64,000 bases of DNA from an uncultured Flavobacterium sp. (GCF_943913405.1 NZ_CALTYA010000019.1:3965-67964); one strand, 5' to 3'; positions 53,001-61,676 are shown, counted from the stretch's first letter. The notes: generated by a model from the sequence alone, not told the origin. Program-made: numbers and translations.

Positions 53001-54568
53001 ATGGCACGCCCATTTAAAGTCTGGTCACTTCTTGCGCCTTTTGCTGTCCAAGTGGTGCCGTCATTTCCCGTCCAAGTTCTTGTGGCATATGTTGATGCAG
53101 AAGCTAGATTTGAAATATCTTCAGTTACGCAAGGTCCTTCAGTAATAGTTAAAGAAGCTTCGTTCGAGATTATATTTCCGCAAGAATTTGAAATAACTAC
53201 GCGGTATTTATAATTATTTTTTAAAATCGGAACATTTGTAAGTGACAAAGTATTTGAATTTGTTCCAACGGAATTCCAGTCGGTTCCGTTTTGGCTTTCT
53301 TGCCATAAATAAACTAGTGTCGGCGTTCCTGAAGCAATTACTGAAAAGGAAGCAGTATTTCCCGCCAGAATATTTTGGTTAGAAGGCTGTGTTGAAATTG
53401 AAACCGGAGTTTGGATTGTTATCGCTGGAGAAGCTAAAGAAGTGCTCCAGCAATTTCCGTTATAAGCTCTGACATAATACGTTCCTGTGGTTGAAACTTG
53501 CAAAGTATTCGTCGCATTATTTACTGTCGAAGTTCCAGAAGCCGTAGTTTGCCAATAATAATTTTCTCCGCTCGCAATCGTACCTGTATAAGTCAAAAAA
53601 GTAGCACCGCAAGCCGGATTTTCTGCAGGCAAAATACTTCCATTTGGAGTAGCAGGCGTGGAGCAAGGCGTGATTCCTGTTCCGGAAACGGAAATTGTTT
53701 CAGAAGCAGTTCCTGATGTAAGTGTAATATTTCCTGAAAGCAAACCAACGGCTCCGGGTGTAAATCTTACATATAAAGTGCCTCCTGAAGTTCCAAGGGA
53801 AGTTGTTGTCGACCAAGTAGTTCCGTTAGCGCTTACTTGAAAATTGGCTGGCGCTGTTACGGCAATATTCGAGGTCAGCGAAGCCCCTGTAATGGTGCTT
53901 GTTTTTGCAGCAGAATTGCTTCCGGTTTCGGTATTGGCAAAAGCCAAAACATCAGGATTTGCAGTGATTGAAGCATTTGCTTTAACTGATTTCAAGCTGA
54001 TAGTATTCAATCCGATTAAAGGAGAAGAACCGCTGCCATCACCGCGATTGGAAGCAAAAGCAAAAGTAAAAGTTGCATTATTGGCAATATTTAGTCCTGT
54101 CAAGGTCATTGTTTCATTGCTAGGACTTGAGGGCGTATTTGCTTCGTTGTAAATCCAATTTAAGTCAGAGACAGTTCCCAAGCTTGAAGTTACCGTCCAT
54201 CCTGGCGTTCTTGACGATCTGGCAACGATGTTGAAAGCTTGGTAAGAAACTTGCAATTCGGTTATTGCGCTTCCGGTAGTATTTTTGAAAGTTCCCGTAA
54301 GAATAATTGTTGTAGCGCTGCCTGAAGCTTGATAGCCAAAACCTGCATTTGCAATTGAATACGTTCCTCCTGACGTAGATGCTGCAGTGCCGACATAAGA
54401 ATTGCCACTCCCGCTCGTTGCATAGCCAGTCGGAAGCGTATTCCGCCAGTTGTTGAAATTTGTAGTAAAAACGTTGTTGTGCGTACTAATCAAAGCTTGC
54501 CCAAATGCGCTATTTATCCCTAAATAAAAGAGCGCAAGAAATAGAATTCCAAAATATTTTTTCCCCAT
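50006..54568 (-). CDS. Giant T9SS-secreted multidomain surface protein with lamin-tail domain
   Basis: A 1520-residue protein: signal peptide 1-24; jelly-roll-like N-terminus; a 'choice-of-anchor'-type beta domain about 205-300; Ig-like domain about 385-476; an adhesion-like region about 480-615; an IPT/TIG-like domain about 618-705 ('PNSGPENTILTIKS'); lamin-tail domain about 720-855 ('MISEIYDAVSNNDGLIELYN'); a second Ig-like domain about 885-975; and a long beta-rich region to about 1400. The C-terminal sorting tail 'KVTIYDILGKKIFEK...TKKIIY' resembles the type C class. It is probably a surface adhesin or nuclease-associated scaffold. No catalytic residues found. Confidence 0.9.
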   Translation of the reverse strand: MGKKYFGILFLALFYLGINSAFGQALISTHNNVFTTNFNNWRNTLPTGYATSGSGNSYVGTAASTSGGTYSIANAGFGYQASGSATTIILTGTFKNTTGSAITELQVSYQAFNIVARSSRTPGWTVTSSLGTVSDLNWIYNEANTPSSPSNETMTLTGLNIANNATFTFAFASNRGDGSGSSPLIGLNTISLKSVKANASITANPDVLAFANTETGSNSAAKTSTITGASLTSNIAVTAPANFQVSANGTTWSTTTSLGTSGGTLYVRFTPGAVGLLSGNITLTSGTASETISVSGTGITPCSTPATPNGSILPAENPACGATFLTYTGTIASGENYYWQTTASGTSTVNNATNTLQVSTTGTYYVRAYNGNCWSTSLASPAITIQTPVSISTQPSNQNILAGNTASFSVIASGTPTLVYLWQESQNGTDWNSVGTNSNTLSLTNVPILKNNYKYRVVISNSCGNIISNEASLTITEGPCVTEDISNLASASTYATRTWTGNDGTTWTAKGARSDQTLNGRAICFGTNSQGDRELISPTYSNGMGILTFNYARGFSNSNSRKLNVYVNDILKETITVSTATSTVANYSKVINVRGNVVLKIESTEDGQVVIDDISWTCYNPCTPTVLSVFPNSGPENTILTIKSNTVGNFIGLTPQKIKFNALQVSEILSNDGTILKVRVPVGAKTGNIIIDDIQNCDASIGFTVIGKINSGCETADSENFGDYRELMISEIYDAVSNNDGLIELYNPTLNPINLNGYLLKKYADSSSPINLNLIGTINPNETFLIGANPNLVCNKAPNIYTNNGWNANDKFELYKNNVLIDVVVASDNVGYSIRRKPTTLVAPKNAFDESEWEFLTTENCDNIGIPPAFPLNIPGNSPTITTLQDDAIGCSTPSKTYIANATEGISGGANLVFHWYYNEPGTSTWTILSENLNYVITDGTSTSHLTITNLEELEGYQYYCEVREDTATCFSSSNAVSIFLASTTWNGTAWSSGIPTSEKKVILASPYNTGISGNIDACSIDLGGKILTISENTYVSITNSISNNVAEGIKIENNGSLVQINDKSRNSGTGTISMKRKTQPVKRYDFTYWSSPVINQALLQISPLTLSDKFYSWNASSQAWDTHLNGNVTMNSGKGYIVRAPQNFQINTTAVHEATFKGKPNNGIIETPILGSNSQDQWNLIGNPYPSAIDADAFLSETSNATNIDGTIYLWTHNSAPESNPNSPNYQYTSNDYASYNFLGGTATRGAFGGNSNIPNGKIASGQGFFIKGLENGNAVFNNGMRLKSDNNQFYRMNAGEKNRIWLNLTNSQGAFNQTLIGYAQGATNEIDRGFDGVVFGGNYVTLYSLVSEKTLTIQGRSLPFDSDDIVDLGFITTLSGTFKIEIDHFDGLFGNQEIYLEDKNLNIIHDLKANPYEFNSEIGTFNERFKLRYKRETLGNPDSEAIKNSIIISKNGKEIKVKSGLEEIQKVTIYDILGKKIFEKVNINQKEFSASNIVQATQILVIKATLANGQEVTKKIIY

Positions 54569-55065
54569 ATTATTTTGTAAATTATTTAAAAACCAGAAAA
54601 ACTGATCTTTTAAAATTGGTTAAATTAACAGGGGGTGAAATTATATTTTCAATTTCCTAAAAACGATAAATTCTGATTACTAATTGTTTATCAAATGTTT
54701 ATGGATTTTTATTATAAGAAAGATAGTGTTAACTAAAGATGTATTAATTATAAAGATTGTAAATATTTTCACTTAAAAATCTAGTTGATTGATAATATTG
54801 TCTATTGCAATTATGAGGAAAGTTGAATTTAAAATGAAAGCTCTTTTTCATGCTAAATTATATCTTTATTTAAAATGGACTTTCTAACAAAGTAAAAATG
54901 GACTTTACAACAAAGCTTCAATACTTTTTTTAGTGCAATTTTGTACCATAAAATTTAGATACTTATTACAGATTTAATATTTTTTGTAATTGCTGATTTG
55001 GCAAAGCAGAAAATTAGAAGTTAGTTCTCTAAACAAATAAAAAATTAAATTATACAATAAATCGG
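54569..55065. other. Long AT-rich divergent regulatory region
   Basis: About 500 bases between the divergent T9SS giant gene and the MBL gene, extremely AT-rich. No gene is visible. It contains the pair of 21-bp direct repeats listed separately. No full TTG/TAnnTTTG promoter could be placed for either side. Confidence 0.5.
54872..54915. repeat. Two 21-bp direct repeats, 23-bp period
   Basis: aaaatggactttctaacaaa(g) at 54872-54892 and aaaatggactttacaacaaa(g) at 54895-54915 differ at two bases only. Tandem half-sites two helical turns apart are typical of AraC-family operators, and an AraC-type gene lies 1.3 kb downstream in the same unit. Confidence 0.6.
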
Positions 55066-56196
55066 ATGAAGCGGTTTTTAAAAATAACAAAAAGAATTAT
55101 GATTATAATAATAAGCATTTTGGCAGTTTTGACGTTGGTCACATTTTTTTACATGAAGCATCCAAAATTTGGCAAAGCGCCGGAAGGCACTCGTTTAGAG
55201 TTGATAAAGAAGTCTTCCAATTACAGCAATGATAAGTTTCAAAATATCCATGATACGCCAGATCTTACGAAAGGCTACAGCATGGGAGGAATTATTTACG
55301 ACCAATTATTCGGAAATCATCCCCGAAGAGTGCCGGTTGACAGCATTCCTTCCATAAAAACCAATCTGCAAAATCTTGCTCCAGAGGCTGACGTTTTGGT
55401 TTGGTTCGGACATTCTTCCTATTTTATGCAACTAGACGGAAAGCGAATTTTGGTTGATCCGGTATTTAGCGGCAATGCATCGCCATTGCCAGGAACCGTC
55501 AGCGCTTTCAAGGGAGCAAATGGCTATTCTGTAGCTGATTTGCCTGAAATCGACTATTTATTCATAAGCCATGACCATTATGATCATCTAGATTATGAAA
55601 CGATAATCGCCTTGAAATCTAAAGTAAAAAAAGTCTTCTGCGGTCTTGGAGTTGGCGAGCATTTCGAACTTTGGGGCTATGCTCCAGATAAAATAATTGA
55701 AAAAGATTGGAACGAAACAGTTGTTTTAGAAGATGGTTTTAAAGTTCATACAACGCCCGCGAGGCATTTTTCAGGAAGAGGTTTTACAAGAAATAACACG
55801 CTTTGGCTTTCTTATGTTTTAGAAACGCCAAATACCAAAATATACATCGGAGGCGACAGCGGTTATGACACGCATTTTGCAAAAATTGGCGAGCAATTTG
55901 GACCGATAGACTTCGCAATTTTAGAAAATGGACAATATAATGTGGCTTGGGAAGCGATCCACATGCTTCCAGAACAGGTTGTAAAAGCCGCAAAAGATTT
56001 AAAAGCAAAGCGACTTTTTCCGGTACATTCTTCAAAATTTAAATTGGCAATGCACGCTTGGGATGAACCTTTGAAAAAATTAACAGAACTCAGCAAAGAA
56101 TCAAATCTGCCTTTGGTGACGCCGATGATTGGAGAAATCGTAAATTTGAACGACAGCACGCAAGTTTTTAAAGAATGGTGGAAAGGCGTAAATTAG
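55066..56196 (+). CDS. Membrane-anchored MBL-fold hydrolase (NAPE-PLD/UlaG-like)
   Basis: A 376-residue protein with one N-terminal membrane segment (about 12-30) and an MBL domain. The full metal motif is 'LFISHDHYDHLDYET' (HxHxDH); further ligands are 'TTPARHFSGRG', 'IYIGGDSGYDTHF' and 'LFPVHSSKFKLAMHAWDEP'. The 'WFGHSSYFMQLDGKRILVDPVFSG' strand is typical of the NAPE-phospholipase-D/RomA group, which acts on lipids or lactones. The AraC-type gene starts 19 bases after its stop, so the two are one unit. Confidence 0.85.
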   Translation: MKRFLKITKRIMIIIISILAVLTLVTFFYMKHPKFGKAPEGTRLELIKKSSNYSNDKFQNIHDTPDLTKGYSMGGIIYDQLFGNHPRRVPVDSIPSIKTNLQNLAPEADVLVWFGHSSYFMQLDGKRILVDPVFSGNASPLPGTVSAFKGANGYSVADLPEIDYLFISHDHYDHLDYETIIALKSKVKKVFCGLGVGEHFELWGYAPDKIIEKDWNETVVLEDGFKVHTTPARHFSGRGFTRNNTLWLSYVLETPNTKIYIGGDSGYDTHFAKIGEQFGPIDFAILENGQYNVAWEAIHMLPEQVVKAAKDLKAKRLFPVHSSKFKLAMHAWDEPLKKLTELSKESNLPLVTPMIGEIVNLNDSTQVFKEWWKGVN

Positions 56197-56215
56197 CCAT
56201 AATTAATTCAGAAGC

Positions 56216-57010
56216 ATGACAATTACAGAGATAAAATCGTGTTACATCGGCCCAAAAATTTCTCCTGAACAATTTATTCCTGAGCATTTCTTCTTATATC
56301 TGGCTGTTGGAGAAATTGAAGGTTATGACGGACATAAAAAGCACACCCTGAAATCTGGAGATTCTTGCATTGTCAGAAAAAATCATCTGGCAAAATACAA
56401 TAAGCAGAAATATCAAGGAGAATTTGAAAAAGTGGTCGTTGTTTTTGATGAGGCTTTTCTAGCGGAATTCAAGAAGAACCACATCGTTAAAAATGCTGGC
56501 ACCGATTCTAAAAATGCTTTTATTCTGCTAAAAAAAGATGTTCTGGTTCCGAATTTTATTCAGTCGCTGATGCCTTATTACAATGAAGGAGGAACCATTG
56601 ATGACACATTTTCAAAAGTAAAAAGAGAAGAACTTTTGCTGATATTATTGCACATCAATCCAGAGATTTCGAATGTGCTTTTTGATTTTAGCACTCCCGA
56701 AAAGTTAGATCTGGAAGCATTTATGTTTAGAAATTATAAGTTTAATGTAACTCTAGAAAGGCTCGCTTACCTTACCGGCAGGAGCTTATCTGCTTTCAAG
56801 AGAGATTTTAAAAGGATTTTCAATGATACGCCAAATCGCTGGCTGATGCAAAAAAGATTGCAGGAAGCTCATTTCCAGATTGAAAAAGAAGGCAAGAAGC
56901 CGACAGATATTTATCTTGATTTGGGTTTTGAGAATATTTCCCACTTTTCATTTGCCTTTAAAAAGTATTTTGGGTATAATCCGACTAGTTTGATAAAAGG
57001 CAGTCTTTAA
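56216..57010 (+). CDS. AraC-family transcriptional regulator
   Basis: A 264-residue regulator. The N-terminal cupin-like domain is about 1-120 ('LKSGDSCIVRKNHLAKYNKQ'). Two helix-turn-helix units occupy about 165-262 ('TLERLAYLTGRSLSAFKRDFKRIF', 'PTDIYLDLGFENISHFSFAFKKYFGYNPT'). It is co-transcribed with the MBL hydrolase, and may use the direct repeats at 54872-54915. It converges on lodB with a shared terminator. Confidence 0.9.
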   Translation: MTITEIKSCYIGPKISPEQFIPEHFFLYLAVGEIEGYDGHKKHTLKSGDSCIVRKNHLAKYNKQKYQGEFEKVVVVFDEAFLAEFKKNHIVKNAGTDSKNAFILLKKDVLVPNFIQSLMPYYNEGGTIDDTFSKVKREELLLILLHINPEISNVLFDFSTPEKLDLEAFMFRNYKFNVTLERLAYLTGRSLSAFKRDFKRIFNDTPNRWLMQKRLQEAHFQIEKEGKKPTDIYLDLGFENISHFSFAFKKYFGYNPTSLIKGSL

Positions 57011-57030
57011 GTAATTTAAGTTTAAAATAA

Positions 57031-57061
57031 AAGCCGAAAGTTCTAGCTGAACTTTCGGCTT
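57031..57061. terminator. Shared terminator overlapping the lodB stop
   Basis: Perfect 13-bp arms aagccgaaagttc (57031-57043) and gaactttcggctt (57049-57061), loop tagct. The lodB stop codon and last codons lie inside the hairpin, so termination and the end of translation coincide. Confidence 0.85.
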
Positions 57062-58167
57062 TTCCAATAGGGTTCATTATAATATCTTGATTCGCTTTTG
57101 TAAAAATATTTTCTGGATTTTTGATTTTCTATAAATACCGTTTCAATAATGGATTGATAATCTGCAAGAATTTCTTCTTGTAGATCATCCGAAGAAATAC
57201 ATTTTGCAATTGCTTCTGCCGCTTTGATACCGCTATAAAGTGCAAAAAATATTCCTTGCGAAGATAAAGGATCAAAGGACAAAGCCGCATCGCCTACGCA
57301 TAATAATCCTTTTGCAGTCACAGCTCCCGGATTTATCGTTCCGGCATCAATGGCTTTGCTTTGAATGCTGAGATTTTTATTTGCAGCGTAAGGCAACAGG
57401 CACGCTTCATTAAATTTCGCAAAAAAATCTTCGGGATTTTTATGCAATTTGGCAACTGTTTCGGGTAAGCTTTGAAAGCTGATTACCCTGCTTTGGTCGG
57501 GAAGGAGCGAAGTATACCACCATCCGTCAGCCACAGATTTTATTCTAGTTGCATGGTCGATGTCGGTTTGAGGCGCTTTTATCCAATTTGTGGCCGCCAT
57601 TTGCTCGTCAATTTTATGTCTTTCCAAGCCAAATTTTCGCCTAATAAAAGCTTTTCTTCCCGTGGCATCAATTATCCATTTCGCTTTTATTTCCTTGATT
57701 TCTGTTTGTTCTTGCTGTTTGAACTCGATTGTGAAATTTGTTGCATTTTCAGAATTACCTGCAAAAGTGATATGATCTACCAGCGCATTATAAATTGGAA
57801 TTCCTAAATCTCCAGCTTTTTTTCTTAAGGCTTCATCAAATGCTGTTCTGTTGATATGAAATCCGCCGCCTTCCGGATTTGCCATTCCTGATTGATAAAT
57901 CCATTCTTCGTTTCCCCATGAGGATGCATTTGCAAGGCATTTTTTATAATCGCCAGCATTTAAAAATGTTTCTAGATTAGAGATTCCAAGTCTATTCAAA
58001 AGCCGGATTGAAGCGCCAGGAAGCGATTCGCCAACTTTCCGCGTTTCATCAGATTTTCGATCAATGATGCAGACATCTATTCCCGACTGTTTTAATGCAA
58101 TTGCAGCGGCGCATCCTGCTGGACCTGCGCCTGCTACAATAACATCATATTGATTTTTTTGAGTCAT
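57043..58167 (-). CDS. LodB-like FAD-dependent oxidoreductase (CTQ-maturation partner)
   Basis: A 374-residue flavoprotein of the tryptophan-halogenase/geranylgeranyl-reductase-like group. 'DVIVAGAGPAGCAAAIALKQSG' is the FAD dinucleotide motif. 'VGDAALSFDPLSSQGIFFAL' is the C-terminal FAD motif with the usual halogenase-like glycine/aspartate. LodB-type flavoproteins are needed to build the cysteine-tryptophylquinone of LodA-type oxidases. Its ATG overlaps the stop of the upstream LodA-fusion gene as TGATG, implying coupled translation. The tight linkage makes the maturation role very likely, though direct evidence is lacking. Confidence 0.88.
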   Translation of the reverse strand: MTQKNQYDVIVAGAGPAGCAAAIALKQSGIDVCIIDRKSDETRKVGESLPGASIRLLNRLGISNLETFLNAGDYKKCLANASSWGNEEWIYQSGMANPEGGGFHINRTAFDEALRKKAGDLGIPIYNALVDHITFAGNSENATNFTIEFKQQEQTEIKEIKAKWIIDATGRKAFIRRKFGLERHKIDEQMAATNWIKAPQTDIDHATRIKSVADGWWYTSLLPDQSRVISFQSLPETVAKLHKNPEDFFAKFNEACLLPYAANKNLSIQSKAIDAGTINPGAVTAKGLLCVGDAALSFDPLSSQGIFFALYSGIKAAEAIAKCISSDDLQEEILADYQSIIETVFIENQKSRKYFYKSESRYYNEPYWKSRKFS

Positions 58168-61100
58168 CAGTTTCCTCTGCGTTTGATAGTGTCGAACTCA
58201 TTGCGCTGTTCTTCGCTTATCCATCCGGCTTCAGCCAGTTTGCGGTCATACAATCCAAGTTTTTTGAAGGCTTTTTTGAATAGGCGATAATCGCTTTCCA
58301 ATTCTGCTCTTTTGACCTTGCTGAGATTTTCTACATAAATTGTTTCTGGAAGCCAATCCATGTCTTCAGGCCTTGGTTTTGCTTCTAAGATTCCCATTTG
58401 GCTGAAATTAGCAATCATATACATCATCTGATCAGGCGCAGAGCTTTGCATCGGAAGCTGGCGCAGCCATAGTGGCCTGCTCTGAAAAGCCGCAACTCTA
58501 ATTTCCATCGGCTGTTCTCTGTCGCAAAGCGTATCATAATCTATTTCTGTCAATACTTGGTTCGGCACGCGGGCAGGCCAGAAAGTAGGCAGGTAAGGAT
58601 CATATTCAAAGTCATATCCAGAACGGCAGAATGCAGTGTCGCCTTGCCAAGGAAGTGCCATCCAGCGGGTCAAATCACCGGCGGATTGCCCATATAGTGG
58701 TCCGTTTACAGCCATGACATCCGCATTGTTAAGCGTAGAGCCATAGGAAGCGTCAGTGCTTCCTTCTTCGCATTTTCTGATTCTGTAAGGCGCTCGAAAC
58801 ATCGAAGCATTTCGCATCGGCCAGGTCAATTCTGCACCAGGATGAAAAGCATCGGCCAGACAGAAATGCATTGCCGACCTGTCAAGCATTTCAGGCTGTT
58901 TCTGCAAATCGACCTCTTCAATTTTTTCAGGATTTTTATAGTCAGGATCATAATCATCTATGAAAAGACCGCCCGCCCAATTAGATAAAATATAATCATA
59001 GACCGGAGGCAATTGCAGATAAGTCGTTGCCGAAGGCGGAACTGTAGGATCAGGATTGGTATAGCCGTAGGCATCTCCATAATTCCAAGGCCAAGCCCCG
59101 ACATCAGCTGTTTGTGAATTGGTAGCCCTGAAACTATTATAAATGGTTCTTCGAAGTTCCGCATAAGGATCAGGATAAACGCTGGTATCTATAGGAACAG
59201 AAGAAAGTTTTTTCAATATTTTTGGATTAGAGAAATTCATAGGTGCTCCGGCGCCAAACATGGCTAAAAATCCTTTATTTACCCACTGCATTTCGCTTAA
59301 GCGCTGTAAAATTGGTCGAACATGCTGATGAAAAGAAATTTCTTGGGGAACAGCCAGCATTCCCGATTGCATATAAACGCTTTGCAAAAGGTCATCCATC
59401 GTTCGCCATCCCACTAAATCTGGTGCATAATTTGGCGGAGCAGTGGCAACCCAGGCAGAATCAGCATCATAATCAATGCCTCCGATAGTAACTTTTGCAT
59501 GAACAGGACCATCGGCAATATCGTCATACCAGCCATTTGCATTATTGAAACTGTCCGGATGTAATTTGTCATAAACCGGCTGGTTCGTCGGACTTGCAGA
59601 AACTCCAAAACCTGGAAGAACTAAAAGCCTTCCTGCTTCATCAGTTCGCAGTTCGCCAAGCGTTACTGGCGTTCCTCTAAAATTACCGCTCATGACATAG
59701 CTTGAATCATCCATATTGACGCCCATGATTACTGTTTTTCCAGCATCAATGCACAAAGAACTCCTGTCGCTTCCTGTAATGTCAGGATTTCGAAGCGGCA
59801 CAGTCAAAGTCACCGTTGCCGGAATATCCATTGCGGCATTGAATTGGTACCACGCCGCTTTTTTATTGGCAAGATGGACTGACCATTCTACGCTAGAATT
59901 TTTAGTATGCTCAATTTCAGAAACTACATCTCCATATTTATCATAAGCATAAATTCTAAAACGCGCGGCTTGGCGTTTTATAGCGCCTCCGGCATCTCGC
60001 GTACTTCCAAATTCAGTTGGCTTTGGATGAAAAACTTCCGGACCGACATAATATTTTTCCGGACTGTCTCCCACACGGGCGATTCCGATTCCAGGATGTA
60101 TTTTGACGTGCGTAATTCTTTTGATCTGCTCTTCAGTAAGTTCTTTCGAAACCTTATTTTCATTTTTATGACCAGCAAAAGGACAAACCGGATTTTCAAT
60201 AATTGGCTCGCCAGCAACTTTTGGTTCACTAACGGGCTGGCCGTTTTCTTTTCTTCGATAGTCGGCACTTGTCTGATAAACGCTTACTCTCGCTTGCGCG
60301 ATGCTTCCGACAGGCTTATTTTCAAGCGGCACTCTTCCAATATTGAAAGAAAGCCAATCGCCATAAATTTCTTGTTCTTCTATAGTAATATCTTGCTGAG
60401 GTAATAAAATCGTAGCAACTTTTACTGGAATTGCAATTTTTTCATCCCATGTCACAGTAGCGCGGTCTAAAGGAAAATGCTCTTCAATATAAGCTTCTCC
60501 AAATTCAGAAGCATCGGGTCTTTTTTGGATATAAATATCTAAAGTTACGGGACCCGCAGCCATTCTTCCTGCTAAATCCTTAGCCATAAAATCAGGATCA
60601 TTGATGTCAGGATCTCCAGCAAAAGTAGAGCTTCCCGGACGAAGGATATATTTGCAGAAATTATTTTCTCCCAACTCAAAAGGAACCACGCTCCACAATT
60701 GCGTTTCTAAAACCGAACGAATTGGCTTTGCCATATCATTCAAAAGTTCGGTAGTTTTTGGCGCATTTTGCTGAATCCAGTCATCGCTCCAGCCCTCTAA
60801 GCTTGCTTTTGTGAAATTGCACATGTCTTTGGCATTGTCTACAAAAAAGTAAGGCACATTTTGCATCAATAAGTCGGCCGTATTTGCGCCATCGTCGCTG
60901 ACCATTTTTTCTCCAGGAATTCCGAAAATCTTGATCCCGATTCCGATAGTGCTCATCCAGTCAGGCCTTCCGTCAGAAAGGTCAGAAGAATATCTTACAT
61001 ACGTTGGGAAATTACCGCTCTCCTTGAACATTCCGTGTCTGAAATCTTTGGGAAGATCGTCAAGAATGGTCAAGGTGCCTTTCATAATGCCGTGAGTGCG

Positions 61101-61250
61101 CAGAAAAACGGGTCTTCTCACAGGACATTGTCCTTTTTCTACTCTTTTTTTCTGAACCAGGTCGCAAAACATATGGCGCAGGCACTCAATCGGATCTTCA
61201 CAGCCACACGACGTATTGTCGTTGCTTTTGTTTTCAAGAATACTTTTCAT
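58167..61250 (-). CDS. Catalase-like heme domain fused to a LodA/GoxA-type quinoprotein oxidase
   Basis: A 1027-residue protein without signal peptide. The N-terminus is Cys-rich (15, 17, 23, 29, 42). Residues about 40-338 are a catalase-superfamily heme domain with distal His53 ('RTHGIMKG'), Asn131 ('LMQNVPYFF') and proximal Tyr325 in 'ARVSVY' (R-x3-Y). Residues about 379-1027 are LodA-like, opening 'HVKIHPGIGIARVGDSPE' and keeping 'HFCLADAFHPGAELTW' and 'GDLTRWMALPWQGD'. Cys797 and Trp863 are the likely CTQ pair; their spacing of 66 is close to that in LodA (65). LodA and GoxA oxidise the lysine epsilon-amine or glycine and release peroxide and ammonia. From memory, an Asp four before the Cys is important in LodA; here that place is Ala793, with Asp790 further back, so CTQ formation is unproven. 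Confidence 0.87.
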   Translation of the reverse strand: MKSILENKSNDNTSCGCEDPIECLRHMFCDLVQKKRVEKGQCPVRRPVFLRTHGIMKGTLTILDDLPKDFRHGMFKESGNFPTYVRYSSDLSDGRPDWMSTIGIGIKIFGIPGEKMVSDDGANTADLLMQNVPYFFVDNAKDMCNFTKASLEGWSDDWIQQNAPKTTELLNDMAKPIRSVLETQLWSVVPFELGENNFCKYILRPGSSTFAGDPDINDPDFMAKDLAGRMAAGPVTLDIYIQKRPDASEFGEAYIEEHFPLDRATVTWDEKIAIPVKVATILLPQQDITIEEQEIYGDWLSFNIGRVPLENKPVGSIAQARVSVYQTSADYRRKENGQPVSEPKVAGEPIIENPVCPFAGHKNENKVSKELTEEQIKRITHVKIHPGIGIARVGDSPEKYYVGPEVFHPKPTEFGSTRDAGGAIKRQAARFRIYAYDKYGDVVSEIEHTKNSSVEWSVHLANKKAAWYQFNAAMDIPATVTLTVPLRNPDITGSDRSSLCIDAGKTVIMGVNMDDSSYVMSGNFRGTPVTLGELRTDEAGRLLVLPGFGVSASPTNQPVYDKLHPDSFNNANGWYDDIADGPVHAKVTIGGIDYDADSAWVATAPPNYAPDLVGWRTMDDLLQSVYMQSGMLAVPQEISFHQHVRPILQRLSEMQWVNKGFLAMFGAGAPMNFSNPKILKKLSSVPIDTSVYPDPYAELRRTIYNSFRATNSQTADVGAWPWNYGDAYGYTNPDPTVPPSATTYLQLPPVYDYILSNWAGGLFIDDYDPDYKNPEKIEEVDLQKQPEMLDRSAMHFCLADAFHPGAELTWPMRNASMFRAPYRIRKCEEGSTDASYGSTLNNADVMAVNGPLYGQSAGDLTRWMALPWQGDTAFCRSGYDFEYDPYLPTFWPARVPNQVLTEIDYDTLCDREQPMEIRVAAFQSRPLWLRQLPMQSSAPDQMMYMIANFSQMGILEAKPRPEDMDWLPETIYVENLSKVKRAELESDYRLFKKAFKKLGLYDRKLAEAGWISEEQRNEFDTIKRRGN

Positions 61251-61377
61251 AATAGTTAAGTTTTAAGTTTTATGTTTGGGGCAATACCAGTCTTGCTTTT
61301 CAGTAGGGGTAAAAGCAATTCCAGTTTTTGGGCAATGAAAATCATGATAAATTAGATCTGATTTTCATTGCTTAAAA

Positions 61378-61385
61378 CAAACTTA
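61378..61385 (-). promoter_or_regulatory. Possible -7 element of the lodA-fusion gene
   Basis: TAAGTTTG on the minus strand, 128 bases upstream of the start. No TTG partner is seen. Confidence 0.3.
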
Positions 61386-61637
61386 AAATTAAAAATTAGT
61401 GTGCCTATGCGTAGAAATACGGGTTTTTCTTGGAAAAGTTTGACAAATAAAAGCAACTTGTTTTAAAGAGAGTAGTAACTATTTTAGTCTAAATAGCTTA
61501 GCATGGTAAAGCTTATGTAGAATGTAATTCAAACCCTCAGCACCCCGCGAAATCCCCTCGCCGCATAATAAGATTGCGCGCCATTGCAAAGCACGAGCAA
61601 TCAGCATAAAAACTCTATTACAAACTTTCATAATCAT

Positions 61638-61676
61638 TTACGGTTTTCCCGTAAATTTTTTACGGGAAAACCGTAA
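61638..61676. repeat. Perfect 18-bp palindrome with 3-base loop
   Basis: ttacggttttcccgtaaa (61638-61655) and its exact reverse complement (61659-61676) with loop ttt. It can form a cruciform or RNA hairpin. The arm resembles the shorter palindrome at 3976-3990. Confidence 0.9.

Noticed and set aside
53498..54152. Plus-strand frames over the giant T9SS gene
   Set aside because: Shadows of low-complexity Thr/Ser/Gly-rich coding; no homology or start context.
59907..60404. 165-codon plus-strand frame inside the LodA fusion
   Set aside because: Antisense to conserved catalase/LodA coding; no recognisable product.
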